Origin: Halococcus qingdaonensis
GTDB lineage: Archaea > Halobacteriota > Halobacteria > Halobacteriales > Halococcaceae
Length of the DNA: 64,000 nt
Direction: 5' to 3'
Assembly: GCF_024508235.1 (NCBI RefSeq)
Contig: NZ_CP101943.1
Location: forward strand, 1,054,001 to 1,118,000
A program made the translations under genes and the position numbers. Positions 16,436 through 25,617 of this stretch are shown here, piece by piece (the stretch's first letter is position 1; every line of letters begins with the position of its first letter). The notes under the pieces were generated by a model, which ran no database searches, was not told where the DNA came from, and saw only the letters and a list, made by a program, of their open reading frames with translations.

Positions 16436-17077
16436 ATGGAATTCAGTGGGACGTTCGAACTCGAAGACGCGACGACCGAGGAGGTGTGGCTCGCGCTCTC
16501 GGACCCGGTGATGATCGAGCACGCGCTGCCGGGCTGTGAGTTCCTCGTCGCGGTCGACGACACGGATCCGGATTTCGACGCCCTCCGCGAGGAACACGCC
16601 GATCGTGACGTCGAGCCGACGTCCGACCCGGAAGTCATCGCCGAGCGCGCGTTCGAGGAGGGGAATCACTACGCCGCCATCATCGGCATCAGCATCGGGC
16701 CCGTCAACCCGACCTTCGAGACGGTCGTCACCATCGACGAGCGTGACCAGCCGTACATGGAGGCCTCGGGCGAGGGATCGGCCGGCGACAGCTCCTTCGA
16801 GATGTCCTCCTGGATGGATCTCGACCAGGCGGACGACGGCGTCGAAGTCGAGTGGGCGACCGAGGCCGACGTGTTCGGGCGCATCGCGCAGATGGGCCAG
16901 CGCGTCATCAACCCGGCGGCCAACCAGGTCGTCAAGCGATTCTTCTCCTCGGTCCAGGACGAGCTCCGCGAGCGCGAGATCGCCGAAGGTGGCACCGTCG
17001 AACAAGCGCAGTCGGACGAGGACGACCGCGGTATCGTCGACCGGATTCTCGGTCGATCGGACGGGAGTAAGCAATGA
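16436..17077 (+). CDS. coxG: CoxG-like SRPBCC protein (CO dehydrogenase subunit G family)
   Basis: A 213-residue protein starting MEFSGTFELEDATTEEVW, the usual opening of the CoxG/SRPBCC fold, with the LPGCE segment near residue 32. The family helps assemble or membrane-anchor CO dehydrogenase-type enzymes. The mature domain ends near residue 185; an acidic tail of about 25 residues follows. An insertion of acidic residues (DDTDPDFDALREEHADRD) near residues 40-60 is longer than in bacterial relatives. ATG 16436 has GGAG 10 nt upstream. It is the first gene of the operon, and its stop overlaps the ATG of the iron-sulfur subunit gene by four bases. Confidence 0.85.
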   Translation: MEFSGTFELEDATTEEVWLALSDPVMIEHALPGCEFLVAVDDTDPDFDALREEHADRDVEPTSDPEVIAERAFEEGNHYAAIIGISIGPVNPTFETVVTIDERDQPYMEASGEGSAGDSSFEMSSWMDLDQADDGVEVEWATEADVFGRIAQMGQRVINPAANQVVKRFFSSVQDELREREIAEGGTVEQAQSDEDDRGIVDRILGRSDGSKQ

Positions 17078-17592
17078 CAGAACACGACATCGAACTATCG
17101 GTCAACGGGACGACACACGAACTCACGGTCGAATCGCGAACCCTACTCGTCCACGCGCTGCGCGACGAGCTGGGCTATACAGGAACGAACGTCGGCTGCG
17201 AGAGCTCGACCTGCGGGGCCTGTACGGTACACCTCGACGGCGACGCGGTGAAATCCTGCACGCTGCTCGCGGTCCAGGCCGACGGCGCAGAGATCGGCAC
17301 CGTCGAAGGGCTCGCCGAGGACGGCACCTATGCTCCGATCCAGGAAGGCTTCCAAAAAGAGCACGGGCTCCAGTGTGGCTACTGCACGCCGGGGATGATG
17401 CTCGCGGCGGACGACCTCCTGGAGCGCAAGCCCGATCCCGACGAGGGCGAGATCAGGGAGGCGATCGAGGGCAACCTCTGTCGGTGTACGGGCTATCAGA
17501 ACATCGTCAACGCCGTCGAGTTCGCCGCCGACGAGATGGGAGAGGCGAGTAGTCCGGAGATGACGGCCGCGGACGGCGGAGGTGACGACTGA
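17074..17592 (+). CDS. coxS: Molybdenum hydroxylase small subunit, two [2Fe-2S] clusters
   Basis: A 172-residue CoxS-type subunit. The N-terminal plant-ferredoxin-type domain has Cys residues in [14 protein letters not shown] and KSC. The C-terminal four-helix domain has QCGYCTPGM and [10 protein letters not shown]. Together these bind two [2Fe-2S] clusters that carry electrons from the molybdenum site to FAD. The final 20 residues are an acidic Gly/Asp extension. It overlaps coxG by four bases and its stop shares one base with coxL. Confidence 0.93.
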   Translation: MTEHDIELSVNGTTHELTVESRTLLVHALRDELGYTGTNVGCESSTCGACTVHLDGDAVKSCTLLAVQADGAEIGTVEGLAEDGTYAPIQEGFQKEHGLQCGYCTPGMMLAADDLLERKPDPDEGEIREAIEGNLCRCTGYQNIVNAVEFAADEMGEASSPEMTAADGGGDD

Positions 17593-20033
17593 TGGGGATC
17601 GAGACGATCGAAGCCGACGAGCTCGACGTAGAATCGGTGCTCGGCTCGGCGGTCGAGCGCCGTGAGGACCCCTCGCTGATCACGGGCGAGGCCGAGTACA
17701 CCGACGACATCCAGCGCCCGAACATGGCCCACATGAGCGTGCTCAGGAGCCAGTACGGCCACGCGACGATCAACGGGGTCGACACGAGCGACGCCGAGGC
17801 AATGGACGGCGTGATCGGCGTCTACACCGCCGACGATCTCGACGTACCCGGCGAGATCCCCGTGGGCTGGCTGCTCGACAGTCTGGAGACGCCGGTCCAT
17901 CCGCTCCTCGCGGGCGAGACGGCGCGCTACCAGGGCGACGGCATCGCGGTCGTTGTCGCCGAGGAGCGCTACATCGCGAGCGACGCGGTCGACGCCATCG
18001 ACGTCGACTACGACCGCCGCGACGCGGTCATCGATCCGAAAGAGGCCGTCGAGGACGGCGCGCCGGTGGTCCACGACGATCTCGACGACAACACGGCCTT
18101 CGACTGGGAGATCGGCGACGCCGACGAGACGGACACGGCGTTCGACGAGGCGGCCCACACCGCGGAAGTCGATCTGACGAACCAGCGGCTGATCCCGAAC
18201 GCGATGGAACCGCGCGCGACCGTCGCCGAGTACAAGCCCGGTACCGAGGAGTTGGAGGTCCACATGACCTCACAGAACCCGCATCTCCATCGCCAGCTGA
18301 TGTCCGGGGTGCTGGACGTGCCCGAGCACAAACTCCACATCGTCGCGCCGGACGTCGGCGGCGGGTTCGGCTCGAAGATCCACCACTACCCGGACGAGGC
18401 GCTCGCGTGCTGGTGTGCGATGGAGACCGGGCGACCCGTCAAGTGGACCGCCACGCGCACCGAGACCTACCTCACCGACGCCCACGGACGCGATCACGAA
18501 TCACACGCCGAACTGGCGATGGACGAGGAGGGAATCATTACTGGAATGCGCGTGAAGACCTACGCGGGGATGGGCGCGTATCTCTCGACGTTCGCACCCG
18601 CCGTGCCGACCTACCTCTACGGTACCCTCCTATCGGGCCAGTACGATATTCCAGCTATTCACTGTAACGTGGTCGGCGCGTTCACCAACGGCGCACCCGT
18701 GGACGCCTACCGGGGCGCGGGACGGCCGGAGGCGCTGTATCTCGTCGAGCGCATCATCACCCTCGGCGCGCGCGAGATGGGGATGGATCCCGCCGAGTTC
18801 CGTCGGCAGAACTTCGTGCCCGCGGACGACTTCCCCCACCAGACGCCCGTCGCCGTCGAGTACGACAGTGGTGACTACGAACCGGCGCTCGACAAAGCCC
18901 TCGAAGCCGTGGGCTACGACGATCTCCGGGAGCGCCAGGAGGAACTGCGCGAGGAGGGCCGGTATCTCGGTATCGGACTATCGAGCTACATCGAGGCCTG
19001 TGGGCTCGCACCCTCGGAACTCGCCGGTCAGCTCGGCGCACAAGCAGGACTGTGGGAATCGGGGCTCGTTCGCGTTCATCCGACGGGGAAGGTCACGGCG
19101 TTCTGTGGCACCTCGGGCCACGGCCAGGGCCACGAGACGACCTACGCACAGATCGTCTCTGACGAACTGGGAATCCCCTACGACGATATCGAGATCGTCG
19201 AGGGCGACACCGACGAGATCCCCCAGGGGATGGGCACCTACGGCTCGCGCTCGGCGGCTGTGGGGGGAAGCGCGCTGGCGACGAGCTCACAGAAGGTCGT
19301 CGAGAAGGCGAAGAAGATCGCTGCCCACCAACTGGAGGCGAGCGAGGACGATATCGAGTTCGAGAACGGCGAGTTCAACGTGGCGGGCGCACCCGAACGC
19401 TCGATGCATATCCAGGACGTGGCCGCTCAGTCCTATCTCGCCCACGACATGCCCGACGGGATCGAGCCGGGCCTGGAGGAGACCTCCTTCTACGACCCGG
19501 ACAACTTCGTCTTCCCGTTCGGCACGCACATCGCGGTCGTGGAGGTAGATCCCGAGACGGGCGAGATCGAGTTCAAGAACTACGTCGCTGTGGACGATGT
19601 CGGCCCGCAGATCAACCCGAAGATCGTCGAGGGGCAGGTCCACGGCGGCGTCGCCCAGGGCATCGGCCAGGCGCTCTACGAGGGTGCCGAGTACGACGAC
19701 AACGCACAGCTCGTGACGGGCTCGATGCAGGACTACACGGTACCGAAGGCCGAACACATCCCGACGATGGAGACCGACTCGACAGTGACGCCGAGCCCGC
19801 ACAACCCGCTCGGCGTCAAGGGCGTCGGCGAAGCGGGCACGATCGCGGCCCCGCAGGCCGTCGTCAACGCCGTCACCGACGCGCTCCAGCCGTTCGATGT
19901 CGATCACATCGACATGCCGCTCACGAACGAGGCGGTCTGGCGGGCGGTGAACGACGCCCCCGATGCAGGGGCGGAGGGCGGCGACGAGGCGATCGCGGAC
20001 GGAAGCGGGGCCGAGAACGGAGGTGAGAACTGA
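17592..20033 (+). CDS. coxL: Molybdenum hydroxylase large subunit, form II CoxL type
   Basis: An 813-residue xanthine oxidase/CO dehydrogenase-family catalytic subunit. It has an N-terminal Ald_Xan_dh_C domain (about residues 15-130) and the Moco-binding domain with the GGGFG loop (VGGGFGSKI). The active-site loop is AYRGAGR (residues 372-378), followed by further Moco contacts and the catalytic Glu in GVGEAG near residue 745. Proven aerobic CO dehydrogenases (form I) have AYxCSFR with a Cu-bound Cys; this gene lacks that Cys and matches form II, whose substrate is generally uncertain. A tail rich in Gly, Glu and Ala ends the protein. The stop overlaps the coxM ATG by one base. Confidence 0.92.
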   Translation: MGIETIEADELDVESVLGSAVERREDPSLITGEAEYTDDIQRPNMAHMSVLRSQYGHATINGVDTSDAEAMDGVIGVYTADDLDVPGEIPVGWLLDSLETPVHPLLAGETARYQGDGIAVVVAEERYIASDAVDAIDVDYDRRDAVIDPKEAVEDGAPVVHDDLDDNTAFDWEIGDADETDTAFDEAAHTAEVDLTNQRLIPNAMEPRATVAEYKPGTEELEVHMTSQNPHLHRQLMSGVLDVPEHKLHIVAPDVGGGFGSKIHHYPDEALACWCAMETGRPVKWTATRTETYLTDAHGRDHESHAELAMDEEGIITGMRVKTYAGMGAYLSTFAPAVPTYLYGTLLSGQYDIPAIHCNVVGAFTNGAPVDAYRGAGRPEALYLVERIITLGAREMGMDPAEFRRQNFVPADDFPHQTPVAVEYDSGDYEPALDKALEAVGYDDLRERQEELREEGRYLGIGLSSYIEACGLAPSELAGQLGAQAGLWESGLVRVHPTGKVTAFCGTSGHGQGHETTYAQIVSDELGIPYDDIEIVEGDTDEIPQGMGTYGSRSAAVGGSALATSSQKVVEKAKKIAAHQLEASEDDIEFENGEFNVAGAPERSMHIQDVAAQSYLAHDMPDGIEPGLEETSFYDPDNFVFPFGTHIAVVEVDPETGEIEFKNYVAVDDVGPQINPKIVEGQVHGGVAQGIGQALYEGAEYDDNAQLVTGSMQDYTVPKAEHIPTMETDSTVTPSPHNPLGVKGVGEAGTIAAPQAVVNAVTDALQPFDVDHIDMPLTNEAVWRAVNDAPDAGAEGGDEAIADGSGAENGGEN

Positions 20034-20926
20034 TGTATCCCGACGAGTTCGACTACTACCGGGCCGAGGGCGTCGACGACGCGCTCTCCTTGCTCGACGA
20101 ACACTCGGGAGCGGGGACGACTGAACTGCTCGCGGGCGGCCACAGTCTGCTACCGGCGATGAAGACCGGGCTATCGAGCCCCGACATCCTGATCGACATC
20201 AGCGGCATCGAGGAGATGCAGGGGATCTCGGTCGACGGCGATACGCTCTCGATCGGCGCGATGACGCGGTACAGCGATCTCGTCGACTCCGAGGACGTGG
20301 CCGAGCACGCGCCGGCGCTCGCGGCGGCCGTCGAGCAGGTCGGCGACGTCCAGGTCAGAAATCGTGGGACCATCGGCGGGAATCTGGCCCACGCCGATCC
20401 CGCGGCCGACCTGCCGGGCGCTGCGCTCGCCTCGGACGCGACGCTCGTCGTCCACGGTCCGGATGGCGAGCGCGAGATCCCAGCCGACGACTTCTTCTTC
20501 GGGATGTATACGACCGACGTCGGTTCCGACGAGCTGCTCACGCGGATCGAGATCCCCTCGGCCGCCGGCGCGCTCGGAGCATACGCGAAGAAGCCGAGTC
20601 CGTCCTCCGGGTACGCGATGGTCGGCGTCGCCGCACTGCTCGAAACCGACGGCGACGGCGTCACGTCGGCGCGCGTCGGCGCGAACGGCGTGATGGACCA
20701 CGGCGTTCGTCTTTCGCCCGTCGAGGACGCGCTCGCCGATGGTGCACTCGACGACGAGACGATGGCGTCGGCCGCGAACCACGCCAGCGACGATCTCGAC
20801 GTCGACATGATGATGTCGGATCTCCAGGCCTCGAACGAGTTCCGTGCCCAACTGCTCGAAGTGTACACCGAGCGGGCGCTGACCGCGGCGATCGAGAGCG
20901 GTTCGTCGTCGGTCGCGGCCGACTGA
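20033..20926 (+). CDS. coxM: Molybdenum hydroxylase medium (FAD) subunit
   Basis: A 297-residue FAD-binding subunit with both family motifs: AGGHSLLPAMK near residue 39, and TIGGNLAHADPAADLP near residue 118. These bind the FAD diphosphate and are spelled as in CoxM rather than xanthine dehydrogenase. The C-terminal CO_deh_flav_C domain begins near residue 180. It follows coxL with a one-base overlap. The order here, G-S-L-M-D-E-F, differs from the M-S-L-D-E-F-G order of the well-known bacterial cluster. Confidence 0.92.
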   Translation: MYPDEFDYYRAEGVDDALSLLDEHSGAGTTELLAGGHSLLPAMKTGLSSPDILIDISGIEEMQGISVDGDTLSIGAMTRYSDLVDSEDVAEHAPALAAAVEQVGDVQVRNRGTIGGNLAHADPAADLPGAALASDATLVVHGPDGEREIPADDFFFGMYTTDVGSDELLTRIEIPSAAGALGAYAKKPSPSSGYAMVGVAALLETDGDGVTSARVGANGVMDHGVRLSPVEDALADGALDDETMASAANHASDDLDVDMMMSDLQASNEFRAQLLEVYTERALTAAIESGSSSVAAD

Positions 20927-21042
20927 CGCTTCTTCCTTCTCTCCGTTCTCTTTTCTTCGACCGTCTTCGATCGATTCGCGACGGCGATCCGACGAACTGG
21001 TTTTAAACCACGGGTACGTTACGTGCGGTCGTGTCACATTCG

Positions 21043-21138
21043 ATGGTAGATATCGGTTCGTGCGACTCGGGGTCGATCCCGCCCGACGACACCCCGTGGC
21101 CGGCAACACCGGCCGATCGGGCCGTGGAGGGCGGATGA
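21043..21138 (+). CDS. Possible 31-aa leader ORF coupled to coxD
   Basis: ATG at 21043 opens a 31-codon frame (begins MVDIGSCDSG, ends RAVEGG) whose TGA overlaps the coxD ATG as ATGA. TTTAAA at 21002-21007 is 36 nt upstream and could drive it with a leader of about 12 nt. Because coxM ends at 20926, this would give coxD-E-F their own promoter. The protein has no recognised family. Chance ATGA overlaps are common in GC-rich DNA, so confidence is low. Confidence 0.3.
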   Translation: MVDIGSCDSGSIPPDDTPWPATPADRAVEGG

Positions 21139-22037
21139 GCGACGCGACCGGGTTCGACGGGACGACCGAGGACGACGTCCGGGAGGCCTTCGAGAGCGAG
21201 GACTACGTCGCCGGCGACGAAATCACCACGACGGTGACGCTGGCGCTCCGCCTCGGCAAGCCACTACTCGTCGAGGGCGAGCCGGGTGCGGGCAAGACCG
21301 AACTCGCCAAGGTGCTGGCCGGGGGGCTCGACACCGAACTCCTCCGACTCCAGTGTTACGAGGGGCTGACCGCCGAGAACGCGCTCTACGAGTGGAACTA
21401 CACGAAGCAGCTGCTGAGTGTCCAGGCCGCGGAGGGCGAGGAGTCGGTGTTCGACGAGGAGTATCTGCTCGAACGCCCGCTGCTGAGCGCGCTCCGCGGC
21501 GAGGGCCGGCGAGTGTTGCTCATCGACGAGATCGACCGGGCCGACGAGGAGTTCGAGGCGCTGTTGCTCGAACTGCTCTCGGATTTCCAGGTGAGCGTGC
21601 CCGAACTCGGCACCGTCAGCGCGACGACCCCGCCCGCGGTGATCGTCACCTCGAACCGGACGCGCGGGCTGTCGGACGCGCTCAAGCGCCGGTGTCTGTT
21701 CCTCCACGTCGCGCCGCCCTCCTTCGAGAAGGAGCGCGCCATCTTGGAGCGGAAGGTGCCCGCACTCGACGCGGCGGTCGCCGCCGAACTCTGTGCGATG
21801 GCCGGTCGACTCCGCGAGGAACCCCTGCTCAAACCGCCCGGCGCGGCCGAGACGATCGACTGGGCACGGGCGATCGACGCACTCCGCGACGGGAACGACG
21901 AGTCGCTCGACGATGCCGAGATTCGGAACACGCTCGGCTGCCTGCTCAAGGAAGTCGAGGACATCGAGCGCGTCGACGACGAACTGCTGGCATCGCTGCA
22001 CGAGGCGGCCAAACGTGTCCGCGCGGAGGCAGACTGA
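21135..22037 (+). CDS. coxD: MoxR-type AAA+ ATPase, CoxD-like
   Basis: A 300-residue AAA+ protein. Walker A is GEPGAGKTE (about residues 52-60), the Walker B region is VLLIDEIDRAD, followed by sensor 1 (VTSNRTRGLSDALKRRC) and the arginine-finger region. In CO dehydrogenase systems the MoxR ATPase CoxD works with the VWA protein CoxE to build the active-site sulfur/metal centre. ATG 21135 is followed directly by SDATGF; the frame extends 25 codons upstream but without resemblance to the family. The stop overlaps the coxE ATG by one base. Confidence 0.9.
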   Translation: MSDATGFDGTTEDDVREAFESEDYVAGDEITTTVTLALRLGKPLLVEGEPGAGKTELAKVLAGGLDTELLRLQCYEGLTAENALYEWNYTKQLLSVQAAEGEESVFDEEYLLERPLLSALRGEGRRVLLIDEIDRADEEFEALLLELLSDFQVSVPELGTVSATTPPAVIVTSNRTRGLSDALKRRCLFLHVAPPSFEKERAILERKVPALDAAVAAELCAMAGRLREEPLLKPPGAAETIDWARAIDALRDGNDESLDDAEIRNTLGCLLKEVEDIERVDDELLASLHEAAKRVRAEAD

Positions 22038-23311
22038 TGGATCCCACAGAGCACGTTCGCGAGGAACTCGTGCGATTCGTGCGTGCACTCCGTCGAGCGG
22101 GTGTGTCCGTCCCCGCGAATGCTGGGACGACCGCCGCTCGCGCGCTCGTCGCCGTCGGGTTCGACGATCGCGAGCGTGCACGAGTCGCGCTTCGGGCATC
22201 GCTCGTGCCCGAACAGGCGGATGTGGCGACGTTCGACGAACTCTTCGCCGAGTTCTGGCGGCGGCTCACCGCCGGTCTCGATCCGACTGGTCCCGTGGAG
22301 CAACCCGATAATCCGCCGGACGGAGGACTCGCACCGCTCGGGGCCGAAGCGGCTCCCGGCGAACGCGCCGAATCGGACGACACGAACGGTGAGGATGGCG
22401 ATACGGACGAGAACCGGGCCGGCCTAGGTGCTGTCGTCGGCCCCGGAACGGAAGCGACGGGCGAGAACGTTGCGACCGCCAGGTACAGTCCGACGGGTCG
22501 ATCGGAAGAGATCGCGACGTTCGCCGTGCCCGACGAGGAAAGGTTCGACGATGCTTTCGACGAGTTGACGCGTGCGCTCGCGGAGCTCGCGGGTCGGCGC
22601 TGGACCACCGGCGAGGGGCGTCCCGACGTCCGGCGTGCGCTCCGAGCGAGCGTCGGGACGGGCGGTGCGATCGTCGATCTGCCGGGACGCGAGCGGGCAC
22701 GGACGGCGCTCCGGGTACGCGTGGTGGTCGACGTGAGTCGATCGGTGCTCGACGTGATCGAGCGGCCGTTCCTACTACGATTTCTCCGGCGGGCCCACGC
22801 GGTCTGGCGCGACACCCGGGTGTTCTTCTTCGACGAAGACCTGCGGGAAGTCACCGACTCGTTCGACGCAGCGAGTGCGGACGCGGCGCTGGCTGCGCTC
22901 GAACGCGCTGAAGCCGAGTGGGGCGGCGGCACGCATATCGGCGAATCGCTCGATCGCCTCTCCACCGAGTTTCCATACGCGGTCGATCGCCGATCGGTGC
23001 TCGTCGTCGTGAGCGACGGCCTGGAGATGGGCGACGTATCAGCACTGGAGCGGGCGATGGCGGAGCTGTCGCGGACGGCGGCCGCGGTGCTCTGGCTCAA
23101 CCCGCTCGCGGCCTCGCCGGCGTACGAGCCGAGCGCTCGCGGGATGGCGGCCGCGCTGCCGTATCTCGACGGGCTGTTCGCGTTCGCCGGGCCGGCCGAT
23201 CTCGACGATCTTGCGGGGCAGCTCCGACGACAAGGGTCACACGGTGCTATCGGCTACGAACACGACAGGCGACGAACCGAGAGACGAACACGACAACGGA
23301 CAACGACATGA
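22037..23311 (+). CDS. coxE: VWA-domain protein, CoxE-like
   Basis: A 424-residue protein with an N-terminal helical domain (about residues 1-85), an acidic disordered linker rich in Asp, Glu and Gly (about 90-150), and a von Willebrand A domain at the C-terminal half. The metal-ion site shows as VVDVSRSV (DxSxS), with the later VVSDGLEMGD strand. Partner of CoxD in maturation of the molybdenum hydroxylase. The C-terminal tail is Arg/Thr-rich. It overlaps coxD by one base and its stop overlaps the following XdhC/CoxF-like gene by four bases. Confidence 0.88.
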   Translation: MDPTEHVREELVRFVRALRRAGVSVPANAGTTAARALVAVGFDDRERARVALRASLVPEQADVATFDELFAEFWRRLTAGLDPTGPVEQPDNPPDGGLAPLGAEAAPGERAESDDTNGEDGDTDENRAGLGAVVGPGTEATGENVATARYSPTGRSEEIATFAVPDEERFDDAFDELTRALAELAGRRWTTGEGRPDVRRALRASVGTGGAIVDLPGRERARTALRVRVVVDVSRSVLDVIERPFLLRFLRRAHAVWRDTRVFFFDEDLREVTDSFDAASADAALAALERAEAEWGGGTHIGESLDRLSTEFPYAVDRRSVLVVVSDGLEMGDVSALERAMAELSRTAAAVLWLNPLAASPAYEPSARGMAAALPYLDGLFAFAGPADLDDLAGQLRRQGSHGAIGYEHDRRRTERRTRQRTTT

Positions 23312-24432
23312 CCGACACGAACTGGGAGATGGCCGAAGCGGACGTACTGGCAGCGATCGGCGACGCGCTCGATCGGGGCAACGACGCAGTGCTCGCGACG
23401 ATCATCGACGTTGAGGGCAGCGCGTACCGCCGCCCCGGCGCGAAGATGCTCATCGAGGGTGATGGCGGTGCCGGCAGCCTCACCGCCGGCTGTCTCGAAG
23501 ACGAGGTGCGCGGACTCGCGAACGACGTGCTTGACACCGGACGGCCTCGCATCGAGACCTACGATCTGATGGGTGACGAGGACGTCTGGGGGCTCGGCAT
23601 GGGCTGTAACGGGATCATCACCGTCCTGCTCGAACCGCTTGACGCGAGCCATCGGCCGGCCGTCGAGCGCGTGGCACACGGCACGGACTGTGCGACGCTC
23701 ACGGTCGTCGGCGGCGACCGCCCACTCGGCGAGCGTGGCATCTACGACCCCGACGACGGGTTTGCGGGTGCTCTACCCGAGTGGCTCGTCGCGGACCTCG
23801 CCGATCGAACGGCCGCGCTGTTCGACGCCGGGCGGAGCGAGACGATCAGTGTCGACACCGACGATGGCAGCGTCGATCTGTTCGTTGATACGATCGAGGC
23901 ACCTCCGGAGCTCGTCGTGCTCGGCTCGGGGCCGGACGTCACCCCCGTGGTCGAGCTCGCGTCGCGGGTCGGGTTCCGCGTCGCGGTCGTCGCCTTCCGG
24001 GGTGCGCTGTCGGAGGCCGACTTCCCCGCGGCCGACACGGTTCACACGACATCGCCGCCGAAGCTCCGCGAGACCGTCGATCTCGACGCCGATACGCACG
24101 TCGTCGTGATGACACACAACTTCATCGACGACCGGCTTGCGCTCGGCGAACTACTCGACACGCCCGTGCCCTACATCGGTTTGATGGGCCCCCGCGATCG
24201 ATTCGAAGAGATGCGCGACGAGCTCGCCGCCGGGGGCGTGTCCATCACCGACGCGGACGCCGATCGCATCTACACGCCCATCGGTCTCGATCTCGGCGGC
24301 GATGCTCCCTCCATCATTGCCTACAGCATCGTCGCCGAACTGCTTGCGGTCGCCAATGATCGGACACCATACCACCTCGCCGAGCGTGCCGGACCGATCC
24401 ACGACCGTCGTGCCGTCGAACCGACCGAGTGA
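23308..24432 (+). CDS. coxF: XdhC/CoxF family Moco-sulfuration/insertion factor
   Basis: A 374-residue protein with the XdhC_CoxI domain first (about residues 10-75; GSAYRRPGAKMLI and GSLTAGCLED), the Cys-containing LGMGCNGIITVLLEP motif near residue 102, and a C-terminal Rossmann domain. XdhC binds Moco and protects it until it is sulfurated and inserted. The ATG at 23308 overlaps coxE by four bases. Last gene of the operon; 186 bp later the DNA becomes AT-richer and gene-poor. Confidence 0.9.
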   Translation: MTDTNWEMAEADVLAAIGDALDRGNDAVLATIIDVEGSAYRRPGAKMLIEGDGGAGSLTAGCLEDEVRGLANDVLDTGRPRIETYDLMGDEDVWGLGMGCNGIITVLLEPLDASHRPAVERVAHGTDCATLTVVGGDRPLGERGIYDPDDGFAGALPEWLVADLADRTAALFDAGRSETISVDTDDGSVDLFVDTIEAPPELVVLGSGPDVTPVVELASRVGFRVAVVAFRGALSEADFPAADTVHTTSPPKLRETVDLDADTHVVVMTHNFIDDRLALGELLDTPVPYIGLMGPRDRFEEMRDELAAGGVSITDADADRIYTPIGLDLGGDAPSIIAYSIVAELLAVANDRTPYHLAERAGPIHDRRAVEPTE

Positions 24433-25617
24433 TCGTGGATATCGTATAGCGACATGTAGTTTATTCGTATGGACGAGAACAGACGAGATAATTCATTCAC
24501 ATACGAGTTACTACCGATCAGGAGCTATCCAGTACCAATTCATCCAGAAGCCGACAGATAGACCTCTCTGGATGAGATGAGTTGTATAGACAACCAGCTC
24601 CAGAAGGGTCCAGCAATAATCACATGACCGATGAGTTCCAGGCCAGCGTTTGCGCTTTGCAGCGTAGAGTCACCTGAGCGCGGAAAACCTGGCAGCAACG
24701 GTTATCAGTACGTCAACTGTGGCGTACAGGCGAAGTTGGAAGTGTACCACGTCGTTCACCCACCGTGGCGGGACGAGCCCGGTCACAGTCTGTCAGGCCT
24801 GCATGCTGAATTACACGAAGAGAACGATGACGACTCGAGCGATACGATTGAACGAGACGCTGGTGACAAATGATCATAGCTTCACAAGCCATTCGACCGA
24901 CCCACCATCCTCTGAGGTAGACGGTGCTATGGGTTAGTTGCACAGCCCAAGGTCGGCATCAGCGAGCGCCGCGACCGTCGTATCGCGGGCGTTGACGGCG
25001 GGATATCGTCACTGGAGACGATATCGAAGAGCGTCGTGGGTAGCAGAGGGTCTCCCGGGATTCGGGTTCGTGTGAGGGAACGAGCGTACACAGCATGGAG
25101 ATACGAGTCACAATGACGACCGTCCTCTCAATAAGCCGATGCGCCGCGTCGGACAATCATTGACTATCCGTTTCGATTCACAGCCCGGTCTAGCAGCTAT
25201 TTGCCAGTAACGTACTCATCGGGTGGACGACTGTCGCCGCTGGCTGTCGGGACGCTGGTCGAATCACAAGCACCAGTCTATTTGCGGACGATGTTTCCAG
25301 ATCGTGGAGCCACACGATACGCACCTCGATACTTCGTTATCGAACGCTTCCCAGAACCAACCGAATACAGATGCGTTCTCGAAGAGAGTGCTCGCTGTTG
25401 TTCGGGTAGGTAATCCATAGCTCACTACGAAGAGGAAACAGATACCATCTATTGAGATTTCATAGATTGTTATCCATGTAGTACCAGATGGGGATTTTAG
25501 GGGACTGCAAATATAGATATGCCAGAAAAATGCGGAACTAAAGGGGCCGAATTAGGGCATAAGAACGCTTATCGAGAAGAGGAGAACGTTGATACCGTGG
25601 GCGGTCGTTCGGCTGCT
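24433..25617. other. Gene-poor, AT-richer island between cox operon and recombinase
   Basis: About 1.2 kb with visibly lower GC than its neighbours and no confident gene. It contains an imperfect stem (TCATCCAGA at 24540-24548 and TCTGGATGA at 24567-24575), a short frame at 24631-24873, and short frames near 25200-25420 with no conserved start. No tRNA or insertion-sequence ends were found. It reads like decayed or transferred DNA next to the DUF5805/recombinase pair. Confidence 0.5.
24631..24873 (+). pseudogene. Possible remnant of a small acidic protein gene
   Basis: An 80-codon frame whose second half (SNGYQYVNCGVQAKLEVYHV, then an acidic tail) has protein-like composition. An overlapping frame that starts at ATG 24624 (MTDEFQASVC) ends after 17 codons. 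The pair could be one small Cys-containing protein broken by a frameshift. No family identified, and it may be chance. Confidence 0.2.

Noticed and set aside
16436-24432. Calling the operon a proven CO dehydrogenase
   Set aside because: The form I active-site motif AYxCSFR is absent; only the form II motif is present, so CO oxidation is not supported.
25223-25420. Short frame with CGRC motif, possible zinc finger
   Set aside because: Only one Cys pair and no plausible start; insufficient evidence for a gene or pseudogene.
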